Made by a program: the position numbers and the translations under genes
Shown: positions 36,089 through 43,769 of the stretch, piece by piece
Numbering within the stretch: position 1 is the stretch's first letter
Layout: the number at the start of each line of letters is the position of its first letter
Source of the DNA: Arthrobacter roseus
Lineage (GTDB): Bacteria > Actinomycetota > Actinomycetes > Actinomycetales > Micrococcaceae
Reading direction: 5' to 3'
Length of the DNA: 64,000 nucleotides
Assembly: GCF_016907875.1 (NCBI RefSeq)
Contig: NZ_JAFBCU010000001.1
Span: 992,001-1,056,000, forward strand
The notes under the pieces: generated by a model
The model's input: only the letters and a program-made list of their open reading frames with translations
Told to the model about the DNA's origin: nothing
Database searches by the model: none

Positions 36089-37045
36089 ATGGTGAAAATT
36101 ACCCACCCAGGTCCCTTGCAAAAGGAACGGCTGCAAATGGTCAAGGGTACGTCCAAGACGACGCTCAAGCGTTTGCCAGGCGGTGGACGGCTAATAGATG
36201 GGCTTCATAATCTGTTGGCGGCCAACGGACACCATTCAGGGGTAGCCGAACTTCTGGGGGGGGTCCTATCGCCCATCAGCTACTGCGTCCCGGCTGACGG
36301 CCAATCAGGGCGGGCCGTTAGCTACAGCGAAACTCGTACCGCGGCGTACGTTAAGTTGATCTTTGGAACGGCTGTGCTGGGCCGGAGGAATGGCGATTTC
36401 TTCATGCACTGCCATTGCATCTGGTGTCTTCCTGACGGAACCTTGGCGGCAGGACATTTGTGGCCAGAGACCCACATCGGTGATCCGGGGCCGTCGGTCG
36501 CACTGATTAGCTTCGACGGTATTGAGCTGACGAGTGCTGATTGCAAGGAAACTCTCCTCCCCGTTTTCACCCCGCAAGCTAAGTTTGGAGGACAGACCAT
36601 GAGTTCCGATATGGCAGGCCCCACCTGTCGGACCGTAGTAGCGAGAGTGCTGCCCAACGAGGATATCACTGACGCTGTATTACGGATTTGCAGTGACAAC
36701 GGCTTCAGCACGGCGATAGTCCGTGGAGGCACCGGCAGCTTGATCGGTGCTCTTTTTGAACCGAATAGCGGCGGTCCACCACAAAAGGTCGACGGTCCTG
36801 CGACTGAAGTGGTCACCCTCGTCGGTCACCTTGAGTCAAACCAACGCGGGCGGCCAGTCGTTCACTTAAGCTGCACGCTCGTCGACAAACACGGCAACGT
36901 GCATGCTGGACGGCTGGTCAAGGGCGCGAATCCAGTCTCGGTCACGTTCGAGTTGGTTGTCCAAGAAGTCAACCCGGTTCCTTTTATAAACGAATCTCAC
37001 GACCGTGCAGCGTCCACAGACGCGCTAAGACTGAAGGAGAAGTAG
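36089..37045 (+). CDS. Tandem PCC/DUF296-domain protein
   Basis: 318 residues containing two copies of the PCC (DUF296) fold. The first includes FFMHCHCIWCLPDGTLAAGH and the second VVHLSCTLVDKHGNVHAGRL with VTFELVVQEV; both carry the strand-DG-GGH/AGR pattern of the family. The first copy has a CHCIWC cluster and GHLWPETHIG with His residues that could bind metal. PCC domains are known in DNA-binding proteins and as stand-alone proteins of unknown activity; no AT-hook is present here. Its place between an SDR and a lipoyl domain, 0 nt before the latter, suggests an enzymatic role. Confidence 0.75.
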   Translation: MVKITHPGPLQKERLQMVKGTSKTTLKRLPGGGRLIDGLHNLLAANGHHSGVAELLGGVLSPISYCVPADGQSGRAVSYSETRTAAYVKLIFGTAVLGRRNGDFFMHCHCIWCLPDGTLAAGHLWPETHIGDPGPSVALISFDGIELTSADCKETLLPVFTPQAKFGGQTMSSDMAGPTCRTVVARVLPNEDITDAVLRICSDNGFSTAIVRGGTGSLIGALFEPNSGGPPQKVDGPATEVVTLVGHLESNQRGRPVVHLSCTLVDKHGNVHAGRLVKGANPVSVTFELVVQEVNPVPFINESHDRAASTDALRLKEK

Positions 37046-37273
37046 ATGAATATTGTCCTGACCACGGAGTTCCTAGGAAACGAGACAGAGGCGGATCTTG
37101 TTGATTGGCTCGTCAGTGAGGGCCAAAGTGTCGTCAAAGGGCAGGCGTTATGCCAGATCGAGACGTCGAAAACGACCAACGAATTTAGTTCTCCTGCTGA
37201 CGGACGCATTAGTCTGCGCGTTGATGAAGGCGATCTAGTTGAGCTCGACACCATCATCGCGGTTATTGAATAG
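37046..37273 (+). CDS. Free-standing lipoyl-domain protein
   Basis: 75 residues forming one lipoyl/biotinyl domain: ALCQIETSKTTNEFSSPADG, with the modifiable Lys in the ETSKTTNE turn typical of lipoylated 2-oxoacid dehydrogenase E2 domains. No peripheral-subunit-binding or acyltransferase domain follows, so this is a lone swinging arm. Strong SD (AAGGAG). It starts directly after the PCC gene stop and 10 nt before the E1 alpha gene. It probably accepts the acyl group from the E1 encoded next. Confidence 0.88.
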   Translation: MNIVLTTEFLGNETEADLVDWLVSEGQSVVKGQALCQIETSKTTNEFSSPADGRISLRVDEGDLVELDTIIAVIE

Positions 37274-37283
37274 AGGGAAAATT

Positions 37284-38264
37284 ATGGCACATTTTGATTT
37301 CAACCAACAGGGTCTTGACGGGCTGAAGATGATGTCAATGATCCGTCAGTTTGAAAGCCGGATGCCGATTCTGTCTGAAGAAGGATTGATTCGCGGCTCA
37401 ACTCACCCTTCGGTCGGCATGGAGGCGGTGGCTACCGGTGTTTCATTGGCTTTGGGGCCGCAGGACTCCATTGCGTCTAACCACCGGGGACATGCGCATT
37501 GTCTGGCACGGGGCGCGGATCCGGCCCGGACAATGGCCGAAATCCTAGGTAGACGTGACGGCTATGGGGGCGGGAAGGGCGGTTCGATGCATATTGGCGT
37601 CTCGGAACTCGGCATCCTTGGGACCAACGGCATCGTGGGAGCCGGCATAGGACTTGCGACTGGAGCTGCCCTCGCAGCGCAAATCCAGGGTACGGATGCT
37701 GTCTCTGTGGTGTATTTCGGCGACGGAGCCTCCAACCAGGGGGTAATGTCTGAGGCCTTCAACTTGGCGGCGATCTGGCAGCTTCCGGTGGTTTTCGTTT
37801 GCGAAAACAACCATTACGCACAATCTGCTCCAATCGAGAAGATGATTGCGCAGCCTGATCTTAAGCAACGCGGTTTGGCCTATGGAGTCCCATCCGTCGA
37901 CGTTGATGGCATGAGCCTTGGTGAAACCTATACGGCCGCGGCTGAAGGCGTCGAGCGGGCGCGGCAGGGTCGGGGCCCTTCGTTCATCATCGCAGACACC
38001 TACCGCTACCTCGGACACATGGCGGGAGACACCGAGATATACCGGAAAAAAGACGAGGTAGAACAATGGAAGGCTAAGGACCCAATTGCCCGCCTTGCCG
38101 CGGAACTACTGGACGCCGGTGTCCTGACCATGCCGGACTGGGAAGAAATCCAGATTGAAGCGGTACGCATAGTACAGGAAGCGGAAGAGTTCGCACGGAA
38201 TTCGGCTTTCCCCGATCCGGCTGAGGCTACCCAAGACGTCTATAAGAAGGAAGTTCCAGCATGA
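37284..38264 (+). CDS. TPP-dependent dehydrogenase E1 component, alpha subunit
   Basis: 326 residues. The TPP motif begins GDG at residues 146-148 (YFGDGASNQGVMSEAFN) and ends CENN at 173-176. The DGYGGGKGGSMHI segment and GHMAGDTEIYR near the C-terminus are typical of acetoin/2-oxoacid E1 alpha subunits. With E1 beta it would decarboxylate a 2-oxoacid or cleave an acyloin and transfer the acyl group to lipoate. ATG 37284 is preferred over an upstream in-frame start overlapping the lipoyl gene. Confidence 0.92.
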   Translation: MAHFDFNQQGLDGLKMMSMIRQFESRMPILSEEGLIRGSTHPSVGMEAVATGVSLALGPQDSIASNHRGHAHCLARGADPARTMAEILGRRDGYGGGKGGSMHIGVSELGILGTNGIVGAGIGLATGAALAAQIQGTDAVSVVYFGDGASNQGVMSEAFNLAAIWQLPVVFVCENNHYAQSAPIEKMIAQPDLKQRGLAYGVPSVDVDGMSLGETYTAAAEGVERARQGRGPSFIIADTYRYLGHMAGDTEIYRKKDEVEQWKAKDPIARLAAELLDAGVLTMPDWEEIQIEAVRIVQEAEEFARNSAFPDPAEATQDVYKKEVPA

Positions 38265-39259
38265 ACACTAAAACTCTGACGACCTGGAGGGCTCTTAACT
38301 CAGCGTTGACCGATATCTTACGCGATACGCCCGAGGCCTTCATCATGGGCGAGGACATCACATCTTGGGGCACCGGTGGCGGTATTCACGGTGTGACGAG
38401 GAAATTGGCCAAAGAATTTGGCGCGGAACGTGTACGGGACACCCCGATTTCCGAGGAAGTCCTTATATCCGCCGCTGTGGGGGCAGCCATGCGTGGTAGC
38501 CGACCGATTCTCGAAATCATGTACTCAGATTTTAGCTTCCTAGGCTTCGACGGCATCATTAACCAGGCGGCGAAGAGCCGCTATATGTTCGGCGGCCAGT
38601 TTGACTGCCCACTCGTCATCCGTACCAACGGTGGTTCCGGCGTCGGCAAAGCAGGCCAGCATTCGCAATCGCTGGAGACACTGTTCGCCCATATTCCTGG
38701 TCTGGAAGTCGCGGTGCCGGGCACGCCCGCAGACGCATATGGTCTACTGCGCACTGCTGTGAAAAGCGATAATCCGACCATCTTCTTGGAACACAAAAAT
38801 ACCTATTACGATAAGGGTGAGCTGGATTTCCGACCAGTGCCGTTTGGCCAGGCGAGGATCGCACGGGAAGGCACTGATGTAACGGTCGTGGCAACACAGC
38901 AGTTGCTCACCCGATCTCTGGTTGCGGCGGAACGGCTCCAGGCCGAACACGGGGTCAGCGCTGAGGTTATCGACCCGCGTACCCTCTACCCGTTCGACAT
39001 GGAAACTGTGCTCACGTCAGTTCGGAAAACCAGGCATCTAGTCGTGGCCCATGAAGCCGTCAGGGATTATGGGTGGGGCGCCGAAGTCGCCTCCACAGTC
39101 GTCGAACAGGCATGGGCGGAACTTGATGCGCCGCCTGTTCGCTTAGGCGGTGCACGGACGCCTATTCCTTACAGCGAACCTCTCGAGAATGCTGTGATCC
39201 CAGGAGTGGATCAGGTCTTCGATGCCCTACGCGAGGTCCGCAAAGCAGGGAAGTTATAG
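38261..39259 (+). CDS. TPP-dependent dehydrogenase E1 component, beta subunit
   Basis: 332 residues, with ATGA overlap to the alpha subunit. Transketolase-type pyrimidine domain: FIMGEDITSWGTGGGIHGVT, RVRDTPISEEVLISAAVGAA, EIMYSDFSFLGFDGI. The C-terminal domain has IDPRTLYPFDMETV and HEAVRDYGWGAEVAS. It is of the pyruvate/acetoin dehydrogenase E1 beta family. No E2 acyltransferase or dihydrolipoamide dehydrogenase gene follows, which is unusual for such an operon. Confidence 0.92.
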   Translation: MNTKTLTTWRALNSALTDILRDTPEAFIMGEDITSWGTGGGIHGVTRKLAKEFGAERVRDTPISEEVLISAAVGAAMRGSRPILEIMYSDFSFLGFDGIINQAAKSRYMFGGQFDCPLVIRTNGGSGVGKAGQHSQSLETLFAHIPGLEVAVPGTPADAYGLLRTAVKSDNPTIFLEHKNTYYDKGELDFRPVPFGQARIAREGTDVTVVATQQLLTRSLVAAERLQAEHGVSAEVIDPRTLYPFDMETVLTSVRKTRHLVVAHEAVRDYGWGAEVASTVVEQAWAELDAPPVRLGGARTPIPYSEPLENAVIPGVDQVFDALREVRKAGKL

Positions 39260-39338
39260 CAGATTGCAAGTGCGGCGACTAGCACCGCCGATGGGCGGTA
39301 TTTATCGGCGCCAGCATACGAAAACAAGAAAGCGTGGA

Positions 39339-40154
39339 ATGAAGCAAATGGGACACCGAATGACGGGCAAAACGGTGCTGATATTCGGCGGCGGATCCGG
39401 AGGTGGGGTAATCAATAATGGGATCGCGGCGGCCCTGACATACGCGAGAGAGGGCGCACGCCTTTTCATAGCCGATAACGACGCTGTCGCGCTCCAGGAC
39501 GGTCTGGCCCTTCTACGGAAAGAGCAGCCGGAAGCGGTGGTAACGGGGACAGAGGCCGATGTCACAGACTCCAGAGCAGTTAAAAAGGCCGTCGATGCCT
39601 GCGTCGCCGCGATCGGTGCCCCAAATGTTCTGCACAACAACGTGGGTATTGCACCCATGGGGGGTCCATTGGAGATGACTGAGGAGGAATGGAATAAGGT
39701 CCTTGCGGTGAACCTTTCCAGTGCCTTCATTACCACTAAACACGTCCTGCCGCATCTGTTGCAGACAGGTGGAGCGATTGTGAACATCGCCTCAATTGGT
39801 GGAATGCGATATTTGGGCTACAATTACCCGGGTTACGCAGCTTCCAAGGGCGGACTGATCCAGTTCACCAAGAGCATTGCCTTGGAGTACGCAAACCGAG
39901 GTGTGCGAGCCAACTGCGTAGCACCTGGCTTCATAGAAACGCCTATGATGTACCAGCAGATAGCGGCGAACTATTCGTCGACTGAGCAGATGCTCAAAGC
40001 ACGGAACGCAGTCTGCCCGACCGGCTCTATGGGCAATTCCTTCGATGTAGCAAATGCCGCATTATTTCTTGCATCGGACGAATCGAAGTACATCAACGGT
40101 GTGTGTCTGCCGGTCGATGGGGGACTGGTGCATTCAGTCCCAAGCCCGACTTAG
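39339..40154 (+). CDS. Short-chain dehydrogenase/reductase (second in cluster)
   Basis: About 271 residues. Nucleotide site IFGGGSGGGVINNGIAAAL (an unusual glycine-rich version of TGxxxGIG), HNNVG in place of NNAG, NIASIGG and YPGYAASKGG (YxxxK). The C-terminus ends YINGVCLPVDGG. The start is ambiguous between ATG 39339 and 39360. A gap of 79 nt after E1 beta still suggests the same transcript. It may carry out a second oxidation in the pathway. Confidence 0.85.
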   Translation: MKQMGHRMTGKTVLIFGGGSGGGVINNGIAAALTYAREGARLFIADNDAVALQDGLALLRKEQPEAVVTGTEADVTDSRAVKKAVDACVAAIGAPNVLHNNVGIAPMGGPLEMTEEEWNKVLAVNLSSAFITTKHVLPHLLQTGGAIVNIASIGGMRYLGYNYPGYAASKGGLIQFTKSIALEYANRGVRANCVAPGFIETPMMYQQIAANYSSTEQMLKARNAVCPTGSMGNSFDVANAALFLASDESKYINGVCLPVDGGLVHSVPSPT

Positions 40155-40217
40155 GAGAGAGACTCTAGCCTGTTGGGTATTGGTTGAGTCCGGCACTGGA
40201 GGAAGGGTCTGAAGATA

Positions 40218-41015
40218 ATGAGTCGAGACGAAGGCACCAGAATGATTCTGGGCAAAGACCCCATTTCCCATGCGTTGATCAGGCGTATCAGAGGCATGAA
40301 ACCGGGCGACAAGTTAGCCAGCGAACGTCAGCTAGCCGAGGAGCTCGGAGTGAGCCGAACCGCTCTTCGTGATCGCGCGGGCAAACTGCAGTCCATGGGA
40401 ATCTTGGAGCGGCGGGGCCGGATGGGAACTTTCGTCGTAGGCCTCCGGCCCGAAACCATCAGTGAGGTTCTGACGTTGGGATTAATGGCGTCGGATCTCA
40501 CCCTTGAATCTATAGTTACCGTGCGCATGGCGCTGGAACGTCAAGCTGCCCTCGAAGCGGCTAGCAGGCATGACCACGTTAGTGTTGCGCATATGGCCGT
40601 GGCGGTTGACATGATGGACGAAACAAACGACGGCGAGCGGCTCAGACAGGCGGACATGGACTTCCATCGTGCGCTTTTCGACGCGTCCGGATCCCCGGCA
40701 CTGCGTTTCTTCTCTCAGGTTCTTTCCCAAGTGTTGGCGGAAACTGTCCAGAGTCTCAGTTTGAGTGAAGACCGAGTTACTATGCGGAAAGTCCATCGCG
40801 ATATCTTGGCCGCTGTGCAAGACCAAGAATACGATGCCGTCCTCTCCGCTATCGACCAGCACTTCGAATGGCTGGACGTTCTAATCAATAATCATCGATC
40901 CGACGATCGAGCTCACAAGAAGGAATCGGAAGAGCATTTGGATTTCCCGCCGGGATCGAATCAACTAACCGCTGTGGCCGGAACTTCAAAAGCCAGCGCT
41001 GAATTAGCGCCATGA
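40218..41015 (+). CDS. GntR/FCD-family regulator
   Basis: 265 residues. The winged HTH is KLASERQLAEELGVSRTALRD, followed by the FCD ligand domain with VRMALERQAALEAA, MDFHRALFDASGSPALR and HRDILAAVQD, whose His/Asp residues usually bind a metal that contacts a carboxylate ligand. The last gene of the cluster, it probably controls it and possibly the nearby AEC gene, responding to an organic acid. Confidence 0.88.
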   Translation: MSRDEGTRMILGKDPISHALIRRIRGMKPGDKLASERQLAEELGVSRTALRDRAGKLQSMGILERRGRMGTFVVGLRPETISEVLTLGLMASDLTLESIVTVRMALERQAALEAASRHDHVSVAHMAVAVDMMDETNDGERLRQADMDFHRALFDASGSPALRFFSQVLSQVLAETVQSLSLSEDRVTMRKVHRDILAAVQDQEYDAVLSAIDQHFEWLDVLINNHRSDDRAHKKESEEHLDFPPGSNQLTAVAGTSKASAELAP

Positions 41016-41024
41016 AGGAGTGCA

Positions 41025-41044
41025 GACTCGAGGCCGCTCGAGTC
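41025..41044 (+). terminator. Candidate terminator hairpin after the GntR gene
   Basis: GACTCGAG-GCCG-CTCGAGTC forms a perfect 8-bp stem with a 4-nt loop, 9 nt after the gntR stop. There is no T run. The following 220 nt to the AEC gene hold no gene; a direct repeat TCGGCATAAT occurs twice (41093 and 41110). Confidence 0.45.
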
Positions 41045-41266
41045 AGATTCATCTGGCTGCACATATACAACCGGGGACATTACTGAGGGAAGTCGGCATA
41101 ATCCTGAGATCGGCATAATTAGAGTTAATCGTTAGACCGGGAATAGTAAGATGGTGATGGCTTCGCCGTCCAGGACGGAGGGCCACACCTAGGTCCTGGA
41201 TTCGATCGAACGATAGGGAAAGCTCCGGCCAATCCTTGCGAGGCTGTCGAGCCGCAGACGCCGGTT

Positions 41267-42244
41267 CTATGCACTAACAATGAATAACTGTGCGATTAAT
41301 GGAAGAGTTATAATGGACGCGGCAGTCGTAACAACAATCGTAGCTGCCGCCGCTCTTCCATCACCGCCGTCAGCCTGTGCCAATACGAATGCCGTTGCCG
41401 ACGTCGGCATTCCTGCCGCCAGTACAAGAGCGACAAACCAAGGTTCGGGAAGTTCCGGCGCTAACCACATCGCAGTCCCGGCAGTAATTGCCGGCAGCAA
41501 GAGAAGCTTTGCTCCCGCGGCAGTAAACAGAGGTAGAACATTCAATTCTCCCCCCGAAAAGTTTAGAACAGCATTTCGCAAGCTCAAGCCGATGGCAAAC
41601 AACGCTCCTGGAGCCGCGGCCCCGGCGAGGATGTCAATATAACTAGTGACTGGTGCGGGTACTGTCACATCTGTCAAGCCGACTAAAACCCCCAACCCGA
41701 TTCCCCAAAAAACTGGACTGGCAAATATCGCTTTCCGCATAGCTGTATTGACTATCGCCCATCGGTTCATCCCTGCTGTCGGTCTAATCAACAGCAGACC
41801 ATAAAGAATGGGATATCCGAGCATGAAGAGGAAGTTGTGAAACAGCTGTGCCATCCCGGCTGGCAAACCTCCTGCCTCGCCTAAGACGCCGATAATCACG
41901 GGAATTCCGAGGTACGCAACATTCCCGTAACTTGCCGCCATTGCCACAGCTAGAGTGCTCTTCACGTTTCGCCCAACCAAAAACCAGATCAAAACGAAGA
42001 CGGCACCAGCAAAGGCTGCTGTGGTCCCAAGAATAAGTATCGGGAATGCCAGGGGGAAGCCGGCAGCAAAATCTGATTCCGCTGCTATCTTAAATAGAAG
42101 CGCAGGAAGCGCAACGTAGAAAACAAAAGCACTAATGGAAGACTCAGCAGCACCGTCGCGGAACCTACCCCAATAGCTGGCCAGGTATCCGGAAAAAACG
42201 ACCAAAAATAGAGGCAGTACTTTAATTAGTACTTCAGTGAACAT
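41267..42244 (-). CDS. AEC-family transporter (auxin efflux carrier type)
   Basis: 325 residues from ATG 42244, with about 10 hydrophobic segments. MFTEVLIKVLPLFLVVFSGY, FVFYVALPALLFKIA and a second half containing VLAAGMPTSATAFVLAQADG match the AEC (MdcF/YfdV) group, which export or exchange organic acids. A TTG start at 42283 would lie within a palindrome and is rejected. It converges on the GntR gene and could export a product or overflow acid from the same pathway (inference). Confidence 0.87.
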   Translation of the reverse strand: MFTEVLIKVLPLFLVVFSGYLASYWGRFRDGAAESSISAFVFYVALPALLFKIAAESDFAAGFPLAFPILILGTTAAFAGAVFVLIWFLVGRNVKSTLAVAMAASYGNVAYLGIPVIIGVLGEAGGLPAGMAQLFHNFLFMLGYPILYGLLLIRPTAGMNRWAIVNTAMRKAIFASPVFWGIGLGVLVGLTDVTVPAPVTSYIDILAGAAAPGALFAIGLSLRNAVLNFSGGELNVLPLFTAAGAKLLLLPAITAGTAMWLAPELPEPWFVALVLAAGMPTSATAFVLAQADGGDGRAAAATIVVTTAASIITLPLIAQLFIVSA

Positions 42245-42270
42245 TAGGAATCGTGCCGTCCAGTCCTGCA

Positions 42271-42284
42271 GTTGTGTACACAAC
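42271..42284. promoter_or_regulatory. Palindromic operator candidate upstream of the AEC gene
   Basis: GTTGTGTACACAAC is a perfect 14-bp palindrome 27 nt upstream of the AEC start codon. GntR/FCD regulators often bind short palindromes of the TTGTNNACAA kind, and such a regulator is encoded 1.3 kb away. Confidence 0.6.
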
Positions 42285-42479
42285 AGGTGTGAATGTTAGT
42301 GGCGATCTTGGGCGTGCGCGTAGATGATGGAGGGCAACGAAAGCTAGCCAGAGGGTAGCGCCATGCGTGCAGGCCAACCCGGGTATGTCGAAGGGACAGC
42401 TGGCTAGGTGGCCCAATCTTCATTACTCGCCTCGTCTTTCATGTAGGTGGGCTCGGACCGGCGATTTAAAGTCTAAAAG

Positions 42480-43172
42480 GTGCCCTGATGTGGGAAAATG
42501 TAGTTACCACACCATATTTTCGTGATACATCAGGAGCACCCTGCAGGTGAACTACTTTAGCGGTTTCTAGCCGTCCATTCGAGTTGATGACGCCGGGTAT
42601 GGGTTGGTGTCCCAAGGCGGTGGTGCGATTCTGGCGTCGATGGCAAAGAGTTCTGGTATCACAGCTGGTCTATCGGACGCCCTGGTGCCTTGGCGCCAAC
42701 CGTTCACCATCCATAACTAAGAGCTTGACCGATCTGGCACTCTAGTTGGCGACGGTCGGGGACTGCATTTTGGAGGTAGACCGGCTCCGTAACTAGCCAG
42801 AGGTATACTGACGCGTGGCATCGGACCCGACTATCAGTCGGATATTCACCATCCTGTCGCAGGTGAAGCTGGTCAAGACGTTGGGAGCGATCAACTGCAC
42901 ACGTGCCGCAACGCGGGCCCATGTGTGGGCGCGCGCTGGGGAGGAGTCACGCCCGCACCTGAACAGTGTTGGAGAATCCTCTGACTATCGACTTAGAAGC
43001 GTCCCTTTTGAACTCCCACTCGGAGAAGTAGGACGCTCGCCTGCCTTGGAAGAAGGGTTTCGGACTCCACGCACTGATTTCGTTCCCGGACCATGGCGTC
43101 GAGGCACAGGTGAACCTCTCGCGATCTTGCTGCGGCCCGGTAATTCTGGGTCCAACTCTGTTTCCGATCATA
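42480..43172 (+). mobile_element. IS1380-family transposase remnant
   Basis: Pieces of an IS1380-type transposase run left to right in several frames: RVDDAGYGLVSQGGGAILAS and GLSDALVPWRQPFTIH, then VASDPTISRIFTILSQ with ARAHVWARAGEE-like text, then KKGFGFHALISFVDHG and TGEPLAILLRPGNSGSN. Stop codons and a deletion of the region after TIH break the gene. The left end TGCCCTGATGTGGGAAAA may be its terminal repeat. Confidence 0.75.
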
Positions 43173-43212
43173 CCCGGCTCTTTTCAATTGACTCTTTTAT
43201 ATTTGAAGTCAA

Positions 43213-43745
43213 GCGGCCAGGTGCTGTAGCTGACGGTAGAGGTCTCGGGCAATATAGCGTTTCAGGACGCGTTTAATTTCCCTGGAGCTCAAGCCTTCGG
43301 CGGTACGACGTTCAGCGTATTTCCGGGTTTCTGCATCACATCGCATTCGGGTTTGGCGATCACGTCCAGGGCGTTGTTCAGTTGCCGGTCACCGTGGCGG
43401 TTGAGCCGGTGGCGCACGGTATTTCCTGAAGATGTCTGTAACGGTGCGACACCAGCCAACGCGGCGAGAGCGGCGTCGGAGCGGATCCAGCCATGGTATG
43501 AGTCGGTGATAAGGATGGCGCCGGTGGTAACTGGTCCGATTCCGGCCTGGTTCGGCAGTCTAGGGGTGAGTTCCTCTCCCAGACTTTGCCAGCTGCTCTT
43601 TGTTCCGTTTCAGCTGCTTGTCGTCTCGGCAGATGGCAGTGGTCAGCATGACAGCTTCATCACGTGCAATGCGCTGCTCCGTCGTGTTGCCGGCACGTTG
43701 GCGCCATGCACTGATTTCGTTGAGGTATCCCTCAGGGCTCCTGAC
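43213..43745 (-). mobile_element. IS110-family transposase remnant (C-terminal part)
   Basis: The minus strand gives DEAVMLTTAICRDDKQLKRN, GIGPVTTGAILIT, ALAGVAPLQTSSGNTVRHRL, NRHGDRQLNNALDVIA and the C-terminal REIKRVLKRYIARDLYRQLQ in more than one frame. These are the Tnp_20 (Ser) region and tail of an IS110-family protein, unrelated to the complete IS110 at 56226. The N-terminal RuvC-like half is lost. Confidence 0.75.
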
Positions 43746-43769
43746 ATGGTGAGTTAATGCGTGTGGGTC

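Noticed and set aside
41093-41119. Direct repeat TCGGCATAAT twice as an operator or recombination site
   Set aside because: Only two short copies, no linked gene or symmetry; too little to call.
42245-42283. TTG start at 42283 for the AEC transporter
   Set aside because: It would place the start codon in a perfect palindrome and add a polar CTQLQDWTARF lead before the first membrane helix.
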